DNA of 64,000 bases from positions 35,517 through 99,516 of the forward strand of contig JALTKS010000110.1 of assembly GCA_027006175.1 (NCBI GenBank). Direction: 5' to 3'. Source of the DNA: Gammaproteobacteria bacterium (lineage in GTDB: Bacteria; Pseudomonadota; Gammaproteobacteria; AKS1). The position numbers were made by a program, and so were the translations under genes. The notes beneath the pieces are model-generated. The model did not search any database and was not told the DNA's origin. It worked only from the letters and a program-made list of their open reading frames with translations. Positions 19,627 through 29,628 of the stretch are shown here, piece by piece. Every line of letters starts with the position of its first letter. Within the stretch, counting starts at the first letter, position 1.

Positions 19627-20733
19627 CTAAAGACGCATAGGCATAACGACATAACGGCAATCTGCTGCCATTTCACCCACTGCCGTTATTAAACAACTGC
19701 TATTTGAATCACTTAATGCAATATTAATATTTTCTGTCGTAATCGCATTCAGTGCATCAAGTAAATACGTTACGTTAAACCCAATTTCCAATGCATCATA
19801 AGCATATTCAATTTCTATTTGTTCTTCTGCTTCTTCTTGTTCCGGGTTATTCGCCACAATACGCATTGTATTGCTATCCATTAAAAGACGAATACCGCGG
19901 TATTTTTCATTTGATAAAATAGATGCACGTGTTAATGCTTGACGGAAAATCTCTCTGTTAAGCACTAAGTTTTTATCACTGTTTTGTGGCAGAACTCGTT
20001 GATAATCAGGGAATTTTCCATCTATTAATTTAGAGGTGAAAATCAATGAATCAAACTTTAATCGGATATGATTATTACCAATTTCGATTTCAACGTCATT
20101 ATTTTCATCGTCTAATAAGCGGGCTAATTCAGATATACCTTTACGAGGTAAAATAATCTGTTTTGCATCAATTGAATCAACCTCTGCGGTCATTTCACAC
20201 ATCGCTAAACGGTGGCCATCGGTGGCAACACTGCGTAGTTTTTTGTCTGCCAGTTCTAACATTAATCCGTTTAAGTAATAACGAACATCTTGTTGTGCCA
20301 TTGCAAACTGAGTGTGATCAACCAATGATTTAAGCGCATTTTGAGTAATTTTAAATGATTTACCTTCTTCAGCGACATCAATATTGGGAAAATCTGCAGC
20401 AGGTAATGTTGATAATGTAAAACGACTTTTTCCTGCTTTTAAAATAGCGCGTTCACCATCTATTTTAAAATCAATATGACAGTCATCCGGTAATGTGCGG
20501 CATATATCAAGAAACTTCCTGGCGGGAACGGTTATTTCACCTGCAGTAGCACTCTCTGTTTTAGTACTGGCAATAATTTCAACTTCAAGATCAGTCGCAG
20601 TAAGATTTAATTGCTCCCCATCAGAAACTAACAATACATGTGAAAGGATTGGTAATGTCTGACGACGTTCAACAACTCCGCATATTGTCTGCAGAGGTTT
20701 AAGTAATGCTTCGCGTTGGATCTTGAAGTTCAT
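19627..20733 (-). CDS. dnaN: DNA polymerase III sliding clamp (beta subunit)
   Basis: A 368-residue protein with the three-fold repeated clamp domain. It begins MNFKIQREALLKPLQTICGVVERRQTLPILSHVLL and ends in YVVMPMRL, the conserved C terminus that forms part of the clamp's binding pocket. It tethers polymerase III and other enzymes to DNA. It is separated from dnaA by the 209-base proposed origin and may be transcribed both from dnaA and from its own promoter there. Confidence 0.98.
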   Translation of the reverse strand: MNFKIQREALLKPLQTICGVVERRQTLPILSHVLLVSDGEQLNLTATDLEVEIIASTKTESATAGEITVPARKFLDICRTLPDDCHIDFKIDGERAILKAGKSRFTLSTLPAADFPNIDVAEEGKSFKITQNALKSLVDHTQFAMAQQDVRYYLNGLMLELADKKLRSVATDGHRLAMCEMTAEVDSIDAKQIILPRKGISELARLLDDENNDVEIEIGNNHIRLKFDSLIFTSKLIDGKFPDYQRVLPQNSDKNLVLNREIFRQALTRASILSNEKYRGIRLLMDSNTMRIVANNPEQEEAEEQIEIEYAYDALEIGFNVTYLLDALNAITTENINIALSDSNSSCLITAVGEMAADCRYVVMPMRL

Positions 20734-20942
20734 ATTATTAGTTCCTAAGTATATATATACTTATTGTTATTATTAGTACCGCGATATTCTGTGTATAAGT
20801 CAATTATTACGATACAAATCAATATATTAAGCCAATCATAAGCCTGTGTATAAGTGCTGTTTACACACCGCTAACTTGTGCACTACCTGTGGATAAATAA
20901 GGGTTAATATTTGTCCACATGTTTATCCACAGCTCATCCACA
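20734..20942. other. Candidate replication origin (oriC) between dnaA and dnaN
   Basis: Six DnaA-box-like 9-mers lie within 153 bases. Perfect copies are TGTGGATAA (20888-20896) and TTATCCACA (20923-20931). One-mismatch copies are TGTGTATAA (20790-20798 and 20845-20853), TTGTCCACA (20911-20919) and TCATCCACA (20934-20942). Four are packed next to the dnaA end, and an AT-rich stretch that could unwind (20740-20840, with ATATATATA and TTATTGTTATTATTA) lies towards dnaN. Gene orientation diverges on a large scale near here. A combined autoregulatory region for dnaN is possible as well. No origin was proved. Confidence 0.75.
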
Positions 20943-22322
20943 TCATGTTGACAAAGTTCTTAACAAATTAGTGTAGTCTTCATGAATACGAGAATCAGAT
21001 TCTTTTAATTCTTTTACCTTTTTACAAGCATGAATCACGGTTGTGTGGTCCCTGCCACCAAAAGCATCACCTATTTCAGGCAAGCTATGCGTTGTTAATT
21101 CTTTTGCCAGTGCCATGGCTATTTGTCGTGGTCGCGTAATGGAACGAGTTCGACGCTTTGAGTGTAAATCAGCCACGCGAATCTTGTAATACTCTGCGAC
21201 AACTTTTTGGATATTATCTATGCTAACCAGCTTTTCTTGCAAGGCTAACAGATCTCGCAAAGATTCTTTAGCAAAGTCGAGTGTAATTGCTTTACCGGTA
21301 AAATGCGCGTTGGCGATAACACGTCGTAAAGCACCTTCTAGTTCGCGCACGTTTGAATAAATACGTTTGGCAATAAAGAAAGCGACTTCACGAGGCAGGT
21401 CAATTTGTACCAGGGAGGCCTTGTTCATTAAAATAGCAGCACGTGTTTCAAGTTCTGGTGGTTCTATTGCAACCGTAAGGCCCCAACCAAAACGAGATTT
21501 TAAACGCTCCTCTAAACCATCAACCTCTTTAGGATAACGATCACAGGTCATAATAACTTGTTGCTGGCGCTCTAATAAGGTGTTGAAAGTATGGAAAAAT
21601 TCTTCCTGTGAACGACCCTTGCCAGCAAAAAACTGGATATCATCAATTAACAAGGCATCAACTGATCGGTAATAACGCTTAAATTCGTTAATGGCATTAT
21701 GTTGCAAGGCTTTCACCATATCGGCTACAAAGCGCTCAGAATGAAGATAAACCACATGTGCTTGTGGGTTTTTAGCTAAAATAAGGTTACCAACCGCGTG
21801 CATAAGATGGGTTTTACCTAAACCAACACCACCGTAAATCAGTAATGGATTATAGGCGGCACCGGAGTTTTCACCTACTTGCATTGATGCTGCCCGTGCT
21901 AATTGGTTTGATTTACCTTCTACAAAGCTATCGAAAGTAAAAGTTTTATTCAGGGCGCTAAAATGAGCAGGTACCTGTTCCGGTGCTGTTTGAATCGAAG
22001 GACCTTGTTGTCCATTGCGACGCATTTTGGCGGAATCAAGTCCTGCTTCACTGGCTACTTCCGTGTTTGCGGTGAGTTGTCGACTGCCAATTTCAAGCTG
22101 TATGACAGGCGCAGTGCCGTTTACAAGCCGGGCGACGGTCGCGGTGATTTGCTCAATAAACTGTTCATTGACCCAATCGAGTACAAAACGGTTCGGTGCA
22201 AGCAGGCGTAAACACTCTGGTTCTTCCTCCGCGTGCAGGGGACGAATCCAGGTATTGAATTGCTCGGAAGTAAGTTCACCTTCCAGATGATTCAAACAGG
22301 CTTGCCAAAGTGGTGCTGACAC
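20943..22322 (-). CDS. dnaA: Chromosomal replication initiator DnaA
   Basis: A 459-residue initiator. Domain I begins [20 protein letters not shown], followed by a variable linker (about 90-125). The AAA+ domain has Walker [17 protein letters not shown] and Walker [15 protein letters not shown]. The C-terminal HTH carries the DnaA signature [15 protein letters not shown]. The start is GTG at 22322, preceded by GGAG 11 bases upstream. An ATG further upstream (22406) adds 28 residues that do not fit the family. Its 3' end abuts the proposed oriC. Confidence 0.97.
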   Translation of the reverse strand: MSAPLWQACLNHLEGELTSEQFNTWIRPLHAEEEPECLRLLAPNRFVLDWVNEQFIEQITATVARLVNGTAPVIQLEIGSRQLTANTEVASEAGLDSAKMRRNGQQGPSIQTAPEQVPAHFSALNKTFTFDSFVEGKSNQLARAASMQVGENSGAAYNPLLIYGGVGLGKTHLMHAVGNLILAKNPQAHVVYLHSERFVADMVKALQHNAINEFKRYYRSVDALLIDDIQFFAGKGRSQEEFFHTFNTLLERQQQVIMTCDRYPKEVDGLEERLKSRFGWGLTVAIEPPELETRAAILMNKASLVQIDLPREVAFFIAKRIYSNVRELEGALRRVIANAHFTGKAITLDFAKESLRDLLALQEKLVSIDNIQKVVAEYYKIRVADLHSKRRTRSITRPRQIAMALAKELTTHSLPEIGDAFGGRDHTTVIHACKKVKELKESDSRIHEDYTNLLRTLST

Positions 22323-22392
22323 CGTGTTTTTGTACTCCGTAGTGATTTTATGACGGGTCGTGGACGCAGAAGTGTACCGCCACAGCCAAAAG

Positions 22393-22401
22393 TTATCCAC
22401 A
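22393..22401. promoter_or_regulatory. DnaA box upstream of dnaA
   Basis: A perfect TTATCCACA lies about 70 bases before the dnaA start, in the divergent dnaA/rpmH region. It probably serves autoregulation of dnaA. It is isolated, so this gap is a weaker origin candidate than the dnaA-dnaN gap. Confidence 0.65.
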
Positions 22402-22434
22402 CCCATGTTATTGACTGATTTCTCATTAAAAATC

Positions 22435-22464
22435 TTGACTTTTGACCACGATCCAAAGTAAATT
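22435..22464 (+). promoter_or_regulatory. Probable rpmH promoter
   Basis: TTGACT (22435-22440) and TAAATT (22459-22464) are separated by 18 bases, followed by a GC-rich discriminator-like GCACCGC. The position, about 65 bases before the rpmH start and diverging from dnaA, fits the ribosomal protein promoter. Confidence 0.5.
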
Positions 22465-22534
22465 GCACCGCTTTTCCGCTCCCGCTTGAGGCGAGGGCAT
22501 TTTTATAGTTTGAATTACGAATGCAGGCATCGTC

Positions 22535-22669
22535 ATGAAGAGAACTTTTCAGCCCAGTTTATTAAAGCGTAAGCGTAACCACGGATTTCGTGCCCGTATG
22601 GCAACCAAAGCAGGTCGCAAGATCATTAACGCTCGCCGTGCAAAGGGTCGCGCTTCACTGAGCGCCTAA
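22535..22669 (+). CDS. rpmH: Ribosomal protein L34
   Basis: A 44-residue, very basic protein beginning [19 protein letters not shown] and ending GRASLSA, a near-canonical L34 of the large ribosomal subunit. It is the first gene of the rpmH-rnpA-yidD-yidC-mnmE-mnmG string that runs away from dnaA. Confidence 0.98.
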   Translation: MKRTFQPSLLKRKRNHGFRARMATKAGRKIINARRAKGRASLSA

Positions 22670-22740
22670 TAAACGATGTCGCATTTTGTAGCTATACAAA
22701 TTGCGGCAATGTTCGTAGCCTCTCAGCCCTCCTTTCGATC

Positions 22741-23103
22741 GTGAGTGATTTCGGCTTTAACCGTCGTCTCAGGATCAGCAGTCCGTCAGATTATCAGCGT
22801 GTTTTTGCAAAACCTATAAAATCCGGTAGCGCCGCGTTTACCGTTCTGGCTGCACCGAATAATTTGCAACGACCACGTTTAGGTTTGGCGATTGCTAAAA
22901 AGCATCTGCGTAGAGCGGTTGATAGAAATAGAATTAAACGTCAAATCCGCGAGAGTTTTCGTCTATATAGGGATACACTACCCTCGGTTGATGTTGTTGT
23001 CTTGGCAAAACATCTTACAAATAAAAAAACCAATACTGAGTTAGCCGGGGTTTTAAAAGATCATTGGCAAAATTTGGTAAAACAATGCGCAAAGTTCTCT
23101 TGA
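22741..23103 (+). CDS. rnpA: Ribonuclease P protein component
   Basis: A 120-residue basic protein that assists the RNase P RNA in removing 5' leaders from pre-tRNA. The start is GTG 22741 ([20 protein letters not shown]). The RNR motif appears as [18 protein letters not shown]. The 3' end overlaps yidD by 19 bases. The RNA partner (rnpB) is not in the window. Confidence 0.95.
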   Translation: MSDFGFNRRLRISSPSDYQRVFAKPIKSGSAAFTVLAAPNNLQRPRLGLAIAKKHLRRAVDRNRIKRQIRESFRLYRDTLPSVDVVVLAKHLTNKKTNTELAGVLKDHWQNLVKQCAKFS

Positions 23104-23321
23104 TATTTATACGCGGTTATCAAATCGTGTTAAGCCCAATAATGGGACAGAGTTGTCGGTTTTATCCGACCTGTTCCTGTTATGCACATACTGCAATAGA
23201 AAGGTATGGTGCTTTTAAGGGAACCTATATGGCAGTTCGTAGAATTTTGCGTTGTCATCCTTGGCATCCGGGGGGCATGGATCCGGTGCCCGAATTAAAG
23301 ACTGAATTAAAGAAGAAGTAA
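23085..23321 (+). CDS. yidD: Membrane protein insertion efficiency factor YidD
   Basis: A 78-residue protein with the YidD core: an amphipathic N-terminal helix ([18 protein letters not shown]), then [19 protein letters not shown] and [16 protein letters not shown] with its conserved cysteines. It aids YidC-dependent membrane insertion. The ATG at 23085 lies inside rnpA, and yidC starts one base after its stop, a tightly coupled cluster. Confidence 0.93.
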   Translation: MRKVLLIFIRGYQIVLSPIMGQSCRFYPTCSCYAHTAIERYGAFKGTYMAVRRILRCHPWHPGGMDPVPELKTELKKK

Positions 23322-23322
23322 T

Positions 23323-24975
23323 ATGGAAACGATTCGCACAATGTTGTTTGCCGCTTTGGCACTGGTTTTGTTCATGATGTATCAGGCATGGCAAAAAGAT
23401 TATCCGCCTGTTATGCCTGCGCCGGTTGCAACGACTACCGCGCCAAGTGTTAGCAGTGCTGCAATTCCATCAGCAGATGCCCCATCAGCGCCGGTTAATT
23501 CTTCAACAGCGACATCATCGATTCCTAAAATAACCTCAGCAGTTATTCCACAAGGTCAAAGCATTCAGGTTAAAACGGATGTTTACGATATGGTTATTGA
23601 TACGCGTGGTGGCGATATCGTTAAAACAAGATTATCGAACTACCCGGATACAACCGAACCTGATTCAGAGTCTTTCCTGTTAATGGATAATGGCGGATCA
23701 CATTTATTTGTCGCGCAAAGTGGTTTGTTGGCAAAGGGTAGCCCTGATCACACCAGCGTTTATTCTGCTGAGTCAACGCAGTACACCATGCAGGAAGGTG
23801 AAGATACCTTAAAAGTAAGCCTGGTCTGGCAGGGTCAAAATGGTTTACGCGTTAATAAGATTTATACCTTTCATCGAGGCCGTTACGATTTTGAATTGGA
23901 TTACCAAATTTCAAATAATAGCAACAAGGCTTGGCAAGGTAGTGTTTATCGCCAATATAAACGCAGTGAAGGCACAGGTGTAGAACAGTCGAGTTTTATT
24001 TATACCTTTACCGGTGGTGTGGTTTCGAATGCAGAAAATCCATATGTAAAAATAAAATACGATGATATGGAAGAAGAAAACCTGAAACTGCAAATGACCG
24101 GTGGTTGGGTTGCGATGATTCAACATTATTTCCTTGCCGCATGGATTGCTGATCCAAAAGAAAATAATCATGTCTATACCAAAGTCACTAATGATAAAAG
24201 TTACGTAATGGGCATGGTGACACCGGCTAAAACCGTAGCAGCCGGTGAAACAAAAACCTTCACAACACGCGTTTTTGTAGGGCCTAAATTACAGAGTCAA
24301 CTGGAACAAGCCGCACCTAATTTGGGTTTGGTCGTTGATTACAGTTGGTTAACCATTCTTGCTGATCCTTTATTCTGGTTATTAAGCTGGTTCCATAGTC
24401 TCTTTGGTAACTGGGGTTGGGCGATTATTGCGGTAACTGCAACGATAAAATTAATCTTCTTTAAATTGAGTGAAACAAGTTATCGCTCAATGGCGAAGTT
24501 ACGTGTTGTGACACCCCGTTTAAACACCTTAAAAGAACGTTATGGTGACGATAAACAAGGCTTCCAGAAAGCCATGATGAAAATGTACAAAGAGGAAAAG
24601 ATTAATCCTCTTGGTGGTTGTTTACCTATTTTGATTCAGATTCCGGTGTTTATCGCACTGTATTGGGTATTGCTTGAAAGTGTAGAAATGCGTCAGGCAC
24701 CCTTTATTTTATGGCTTAATGATTTATCAAAAGCCGATCCGTATTTTGTATTGCCATTGTTAATGGGTGCAACGATGTTATTACAGCAACGTTTAAACCC
24801 CGCGCCATTGGATCCGATACAAAAGAAAGTGATGGGTATGTTGCCAATTGTATTTACGGTGTTCTTTGCTTTCTTCCCGTCTGGCCTGGTGTTGTACTGG
24901 GTGGTGAATAACACACTCTCAATTGCTCAACAATGGGTGATAACCAAACGTATTGAGTCTGGTGAGACTAAATAA
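23323..24975 (+). CDS. yidC: Membrane protein insertase YidC
   Basis: A 550-residue inner-membrane insertase and Oxa1 homologue. An N-terminal membrane anchor (METIRTMLFAALALVLFMMYQAW) is followed by a Ser/Ala/Pro/Thr-rich linker (about 30-80), a large periplasmic beta domain (about 80-330) and the Oxa1 core of five helices from about 345. The conserved NPLGGCLPILIQIPVFIALYWVL segment is present. It works with the Sec translocon or alone to insert proteins such as the F-type ATPase c subunit, whose gene lies downstream here. Confidence 0.97.
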   Translation: METIRTMLFAALALVLFMMYQAWQKDYPPVMPAPVATTTAPSVSSAAIPSADAPSAPVNSSTATSSIPKITSAVIPQGQSIQVKTDVYDMVIDTRGGDIVKTRLSNYPDTTEPDSESFLLMDNGGSHLFVAQSGLLAKGSPDHTSVYSAESTQYTMQEGEDTLKVSLVWQGQNGLRVNKIYTFHRGRYDFELDYQISNNSNKAWQGSVYRQYKRSEGTGVEQSSFIYTFTGGVVSNAENPYVKIKYDDMEEENLKLQMTGGWVAMIQHYFLAAWIADPKENNHVYTKVTNDKSYVMGMVTPAKTVAAGETKTFTTRVFVGPKLQSQLEQAAPNLGLVVDYSWLTILADPLFWLLSWFHSLFGNWGWAIIAVTATIKLIFFKLSETSYRSMAKLRVVTPRLNTLKERYGDDKQGFQKAMMKMYKEEKINPLGGCLPILIQIPVFIALYWVLLESVEMRQAPFILWLNDLSKADPYFVLPLLMGATMLLQQRLNPAPLDPIQKKVMGMLPIVFTVFFAFFPSGLVLYWVVNNTLSIAQQWVITKRIESGETK

Positions 24976-24992
24976 CAAGGCAGCGATAAATA

Positions 24993-26339
24993 ATGACTAA
25001 CGACACCATCGCGGCCCTGGCAACACCACCGGGTCGCGGTGGTGTCGGCGTTGTTCGTGTTTCGGGTTCTGCTGTTATTTCTATTGCTGAATCTGTTTTG
25101 GGTTCCTGTCCTGCGCCGCGACAAGCGGTATTAAAAAAATTCCTTGATAGCGATACGAACAGTATCGACAGTGGCTTGGCGCTTTATTTTCCTGGCCCCC
25201 ATTCCTTTACGGGTGAAGATGTTCTTGAACTACAGGGACATGGTGGCCGCGTGGTCATGGATATGTTGTTAACGCGCTTATTTGAACTTGGCGCACGCCC
25301 TGCTCGTCCCGGTGAATTTTCTGAACGTGCCTTTTTAAATGACAAGATAGATTTAGCTCAAGCAGAAGCGATTGCTGATTTAATTGATAGCGGTAGTAGT
25401 GAAGCCGCACGAGCAGCAATGCGTTCACTGCAAGGTGAATTTTCCCGGCGTGTGCATGAACTCGCAGAACAGATGTTATATCTGCGTATGTACATTGAAG
25501 CAGCGATTGATTTTCCAGAAGAAGAAATAGATTTTCTGGCAGATACAAAATTACAACAGCGTATTGTTGAGTGTCAGGCAACCATGCAGGCTTTACTTGC
25601 TGATACAGAACAAGGTTGTGTATTACGAGAAGGCCTGGTGTTAGTTATCGCGGGTTTACCGAATGCGGGTAAGTCGAGTTTGTTAAATGCTCTGGCAGGT
25701 CGAGAGTCAGCAATCGTGACGGATATTCCCGGTACAACGCGCGATGTTTTACGTGAGCACATTCAAATAAACGGTTTGCCATTGGAAATTATTGATACGG
25801 CTGGTTTACGTGACAGCGATGACAGTATTGAAAAAGAAGGTGTTAAGCGTGCCTGGGCAGAAATAGAAAAAGCCGATCGGCTGTTATTTGTACTGGATGA
25901 AAATATTGGAATGGATACTGATACACAAGCATTATTAGAAAAATTGCCTGTAAATATGCCGCGTACGTTAGTACACAATAAAATTGATTTAGCTGATCAT
26001 GAACCAGGTGTGGTAAATCAGGGAGAAGAAACCCATGTTTATGTATCAGCGAAGACGGGTCTTGGGCTTGAGGCCTTAAGTGAGCACTTACAAAATTGTG
26101 CAGGGTATCGTGAGGCAGGCAGTGACTCATTCAGTGCCAGACGCCGCCACCTGGAAGCACTGCGCCGCGCTGCAGAATGTGTAAACAAAGGGGTGGATGC
26201 CCTTCAACATCAGCAAGCGGGTGAATTAGTCGCGGAAGACCTACGTTGCGCGCATCAGGAATTGGGCAGTATCACCGGTGAAGTCAGTAGTGATGACTTG
26301 TTGGGTGAGATTTTCAGCAGTTTTTGTATTGGAAAATAG
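24993..26339 (+). CDS. mnmE: tRNA modification GTPase MnmE
   Basis: A 448-residue GTPase that, with MnmG, adds the carboxymethylaminomethyl group to wobble uridine 34 of certain tRNAs. The N-terminal tetrahydrofolate-binding domain includes TNDTIAALATPPGRGGVGVVRVSG. The inserted G domain has P-loop GLPNAGKSSLLNAL, DIPGTTRD, DTAGL and NKIDLAD. The protein ends in CIGK, the catalytic Cys motif. The length is normal. Confidence 0.97.
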   Translation: MTNDTIAALATPPGRGGVGVVRVSGSAVISIAESVLGSCPAPRQAVLKKFLDSDTNSIDSGLALYFPGPHSFTGEDVLELQGHGGRVVMDMLLTRLFELGARPARPGEFSERAFLNDKIDLAQAEAIADLIDSGSSEAARAAMRSLQGEFSRRVHELAEQMLYLRMYIEAAIDFPEEEIDFLADTKLQQRIVECQATMQALLADTEQGCVLREGLVLVIAGLPNAGKSSLLNALAGRESAIVTDIPGTTRDVLREHIQINGLPLEIIDTAGLRDSDDSIEKEGVKRAWAEIEKADRLLFVLDENIGMDTDTQALLEKLPVNMPRTLVHNKIDLADHEPGVVNQGEETHVYVSAKTGLGLEALSEHLQNCAGYREAGSDSFSARRRHLEALRRAAECVNKGVDALQHQQAGELVAEDLRCAHQELGSITGEVSSDDLLGEIFSSFCIGK

Positions 26340-26369
26340 TTTTTTGCAGATTCAGGTAAAATAAACCCT

Positions 26370-28241
26370 ATGTACGCAGAACATACATTTGATGTCATTG
26401 TCATCGGTGGCGGTCACGCCGGTACCGAGGCGGCGCTTGCGTCTGCGCGTACGGGAGCAAAAACTTTATTGCTGACCCACAATATCGATACCTTAGGTCA
26501 AATGAGTTGTAACCCCGCCATTGGTGGTATTGGTAAAGGTCATTTGGTGAAAGAAGTCGATGCGCTGGGCGGTATTATGGCGAAAGCCACGGATAAAGCC
26601 GGTATCCAGTTTCGTACCTTGAATGCACGCAAAGGTCCCGCGGTTCGGGCTACTCGTGCGCAAGCCGACCGGGTCTTATATAAACAAGCAATCCGCATTG
26701 TGTTAGAAAACCAGCAAAATTTGAGTATTTTCCAGCAATCAGCGGATGATCTCATTATGGATGGCGACCGTGTCGTTGGCGTTGTTACGCAGATGGGGCT
26801 CAAATTTACCGCAAAAGCGGTGGTTTTAACGGTGGGTACCTTCCTGGGTGGTCGCATTCACATCGGTGAAGCTAATTATCAAGGTGGGCGAGCGGGTGAT
26901 CCGCCATCGAATGCCTTATCAATTCGGCTACGAGAAATGCCGTTTCGGGTTGAACGCTTAAAAACCGGTACGCCTCCCCGTATCGATGGGCGCAGTATTG
27001 ATTATAGTCAGCTTGCTGAACAGCCGGGTGATACACCCTTGCCGGTTTTTTCATATATGGGCTCAGTGGAGGATCATCCTGAACAAGTCTCTTGTCATAT
27101 TACTTATACCAGTGAAAAAACCCATGATTTAATTCGCAACGGGCTGGATCGATCCCCAATGTACACCGGCGAAATCGAAGGGGTCGGTCCGCGTTACTGC
27201 CCGTCTATTGAAGATAAAGTGGTGCGTTTTGCCGATAAAGATTCACATCAGATTTTTATTGAGCCAGAAGGTTTAAATACACACGAAGTGTATCCGAACG
27301 GTATTTCGACTAGCTTGCCGTACGATGTGCAAGAAGCCTTTGTACGATCCATTGCCGGTTTTGAAAATGCGCATATCACGCGACCGGGTTATGCGATTGA
27401 ATATGATTTCTTTGATCCTCGGGATTTAAAGGCATCGCTCGAAACCAGGCATGTACCGGGATTATTTTTTGCCGGACAAATTAACGGTACAACAGGTTAT
27501 GAAGAAGCCGCGGCACAAGGTTTAATTGCCGGCTTGAATGCGGCACGTCAAACACGTGATCAGGCACCATGGACACCGCGCCGAGACGAAGCTTACATTG
27601 GCGTGCTCATTGATGACTTAATTACCAGTGGTACGAATGAGCCCTATCGTATGTTCACCAGTCGCGCGGAATATCGTTTATTGTTACGGGAAGATAACGC
27701 CGACTTACGCCTAACCGAACAAGCCAATGAGGTCGGTTTGATTGATGAGGTACGCTGGCAATATTTTAATGAATATCGACAAGGTTTTGAGGCGGAACAA
27801 CAGCGTTTACAGTCATTGGTTGTTCAACCTGATGCGATCAGTGAACAAGATGCTCAGCGTGTATTAGGACAAACGTTGTCGCGAGAAACGCGTGCCTGGG
27901 AAATTTTGCGTCGTCCAGATGTGGAGTACGATGCATTGGTTGCCCTGCCAGCGATAGGCGGAAAGGTAGCAGACCCGCGAATTGCTGAACAGGTAGATGT
28001 ACAGGCAAAATACGCAGGGTATATTGGTCGGCAGAAAGATGAAATTGCAAAACTAAAAAGTAATGAAGCCAGAGCCTTGCCTGAAAGTTTAGATTATGCC
28101 GCTGTGAAAGGCTTATCGGCAGAAGTCAGACAAAAGTTTGCTGATACGCGTCCCGAAACGATTGCACAAGCCGCTCGCATACCGGGTGTAACACCTGCCG
28201 CGATCTCTTTATTACTGGTACATTTAAAGAAACGTGCTTAA
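26370..28241 (+). CDS. mnmG: tRNA uridine 5-carboxymethylaminomethyl enzyme MnmG (GidA)
   Basis: A 623-residue FAD- and NADH-dependent partner of MnmE. The FAD-binding motif is [17 protein letters not shown], followed by the conserved [33 protein letters not shown] and the C-terminal helical domain that holds tRNA. It lies 30 bases after mnmE. It ends at a 105-base gap with no clear terminator. Confidence 0.97.
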   Translation: MYAEHTFDVIVIGGGHAGTEAALASARTGAKTLLLTHNIDTLGQMSCNPAIGGIGKGHLVKEVDALGGIMAKATDKAGIQFRTLNARKGPAVRATRAQADRVLYKQAIRIVLENQQNLSIFQQSADDLIMDGDRVVGVVTQMGLKFTAKAVVLTVGTFLGGRIHIGEANYQGGRAGDPPSNALSIRLREMPFRVERLKTGTPPRIDGRSIDYSQLAEQPGDTPLPVFSYMGSVEDHPEQVSCHITYTSEKTHDLIRNGLDRSPMYTGEIEGVGPRYCPSIEDKVVRFADKDSHQIFIEPEGLNTHEVYPNGISTSLPYDVQEAFVRSIAGFENAHITRPGYAIEYDFFDPRDLKASLETRHVPGLFFAGQINGTTGYEEAAAQGLIAGLNAARQTRDQAPWTPRRDEAYIGVLIDDLITSGTNEPYRMFTSRAEYRLLLREDNADLRLTEQANEVGLIDEVRWQYFNEYRQGFEAEQQRLQSLVVQPDAISEQDAQRVLGQTLSRETRAWEILRRPDVEYDALVALPAIGGKVADPRIAEQVDVQAKYAGYIGRQKDEIAKLKSNEARALPESLDYAAVKGLSAEVRQKFADTRPETIAQAARIPGVTPAAISLLLVHLKKRA

Positions 28242-28346
28242 AGCCACAGATTAACGCTAACATTATTGTTATTTTATGGTTGAAGATTGGACTAGATAAG
28301 AATCGACGCAAGCATTATAAAAATAGGGATGATAAGGAGCTACACC

Positions 28347-28823
28347 ATGACACGTTCAATATTATTAGCCGTTATATTTTCAATAACATCATTAACCACA
28401 TCCGTTGCTGTTGCGAGTGATGATGGTTTAATTACTAAATCAAGTAAGTTCAGCGTCAAAGAAACATTGGATCGTCTTGAAAAAGTACTGAAGAAAAAAG
28501 GCATTACGATTGTGACTCGCTGGAGCCATTCTGATGGTGCAAACAAAAATAATATTCCGCTTCGTCCTACAGAATTACTATTGTTCGGTAATCCTAAATT
28601 AGGTTCACACATGTTTACCAGCCATCAGACGGCGGGTATTGATTTACCAATGAAAGCGCTGGCCTGGGAAGATGAAAAAGGCAAAGTCTGGTTGACCTAC
28701 AATGATCCTGCTTATATTGCGGCACGTCATCACATTACCAATCGCCCTAAAATTGTGAAGAAAATGACCGGTGCCTTAAATAAATTAACCGGTATTGCAA
28801 CAGGGGCTATTACACCTAAGTAA
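28347..28823 (+). CDS. Exported DUF302-domain protein
   Basis: A 158-residue protein. A signal peptide (MTRSILLAVIFSITSLTTSVAVA) precedes a DUF302 domain: VKETLDRLEKVLKKKGITIV, the central ELLLFGNPKLGSHMF and a conserved P in DLPMKALAWED. DUF302 proteins are small alpha/beta domains whose function is not established. The start at 28347 has a strong AAGGAG ribosome site; an in-frame ATG at 28329 does not. It is inserted between mnmG and rsmG, which are usually adjacent. Confidence 0.85.
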   Translation: MTRSILLAVIFSITSLTTSVAVASDDGLITKSSKFSVKETLDRLEKVLKKKGITIVTRWSHSDGANKNNIPLRPTELLLFGNPKLGSHMFTSHQTAGIDLPMKALAWEDEKGKVWLTYNDPAYIAARHHITNRPKIVKKMTGALNKLTGIATGAITPK

Positions 28824-28847
28824 GTACTTACTCGGTTTTAGAACGAT

Positions 28848-29489
28848 ATGTCATCGACGACTCAGTTAGATAATTTGGCCGTATCGCTGGCTGAAGGCTT
28901 GCAGCCACTTGATTGCAAGCTGGACGATGATATTCAGGCAAAGCTTATTAGCTACATATGCCTGCTCGATAAATGGAACAATACCTATAATCTTACTGCT
29001 GTGCGTGACATTCAAAAGATGGTCCCACAGCATTTATTAGATTCACTTAGTGTGAATACTTACTTACAGGGTAAGCGAGTGCTAGATGTAGGGACAGGGG
29101 CAGGTTTACCAGGCATCCCTTTAGCATTGGCAAACCCGGATAAAGAGTTTGTTTTACTTGATAGTGCCATGAAGCGAACCCGTTTTGTGGTTCAGGCGGT
29201 GGGTGAACTGGGGCTAAAAAATGTGCAGGTAGTGCAAAATCGCATTGAAGATTATCAAACAGAAAATTTATTCGACACAATTATTTCGCGAGCCTTTACC
29301 GCAATGGATGATTTTGTCAGTGTAACGGAACATCTTTGCGCGGCATCCGGTCAGTTGCTGGCAATGAAAGGTCGCTTTCCTGCTCAGGAAATCAATAGCT
29401 TGCCAGATCAATGGCAAATAAAATCGGATTCACTTGAAGTTCCAGATGTAAATGCGGAACGTCATGTTGTGATAATAACCCGCAAATAA
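28848..29489 (+). CDS. rsmG: 16S rRNA (guanine-527-N7)-methyltransferase RsmG (GidB)
   Basis: A 213-residue SAM-dependent methyltransferase acting on G527 of 16S rRNA. The SAM-binding motif is VLDVGTGAGLPGIPLAL, preceded by KWNNTYNLTAVRD and followed by DTIISRAFTAMDDFV, all typical. Loss of this gene gives low-level streptomycin resistance in other bacteria. parA follows after 139 bases. Confidence 0.96.
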   Translation: MSSTTQLDNLAVSLAEGLQPLDCKLDDDIQAKLISYICLLDKWNNTYNLTAVRDIQKMVPQHLLDSLSVNTYLQGKRVLDVGTGAGLPGIPLALANPDKEFVLLDSAMKRTRFVVQAVGELGLKNVQVVQNRIEDYQTENLFDTIISRAFTAMDDFVSVTEHLCAASGQLLAMKGRFPAQEINSLPDQWQIKSDSLEVPDVNAERHVVIITRK

Positions 29490-29628
29490 AGCAAAGATCA
29501 TCTTGCAAGTTTGGCGCAGACGGTAGAGACTAGTCGGCCCGTTTAAGGATATTGTTGATTAAAAAAACAACAAGCCTGGTACGGTGAATATTTCAGACAA
29601 ACAATGAATAGAGTGTTAAAAAAACACC

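Noticed and set aside
22407-22534. dnaA-rpmH gap as the replication origin
   Set aside because: No cluster of DnaA boxes lies here; one perfect box (22393-22401) in the dnaA leader is better explained as autoregulation.
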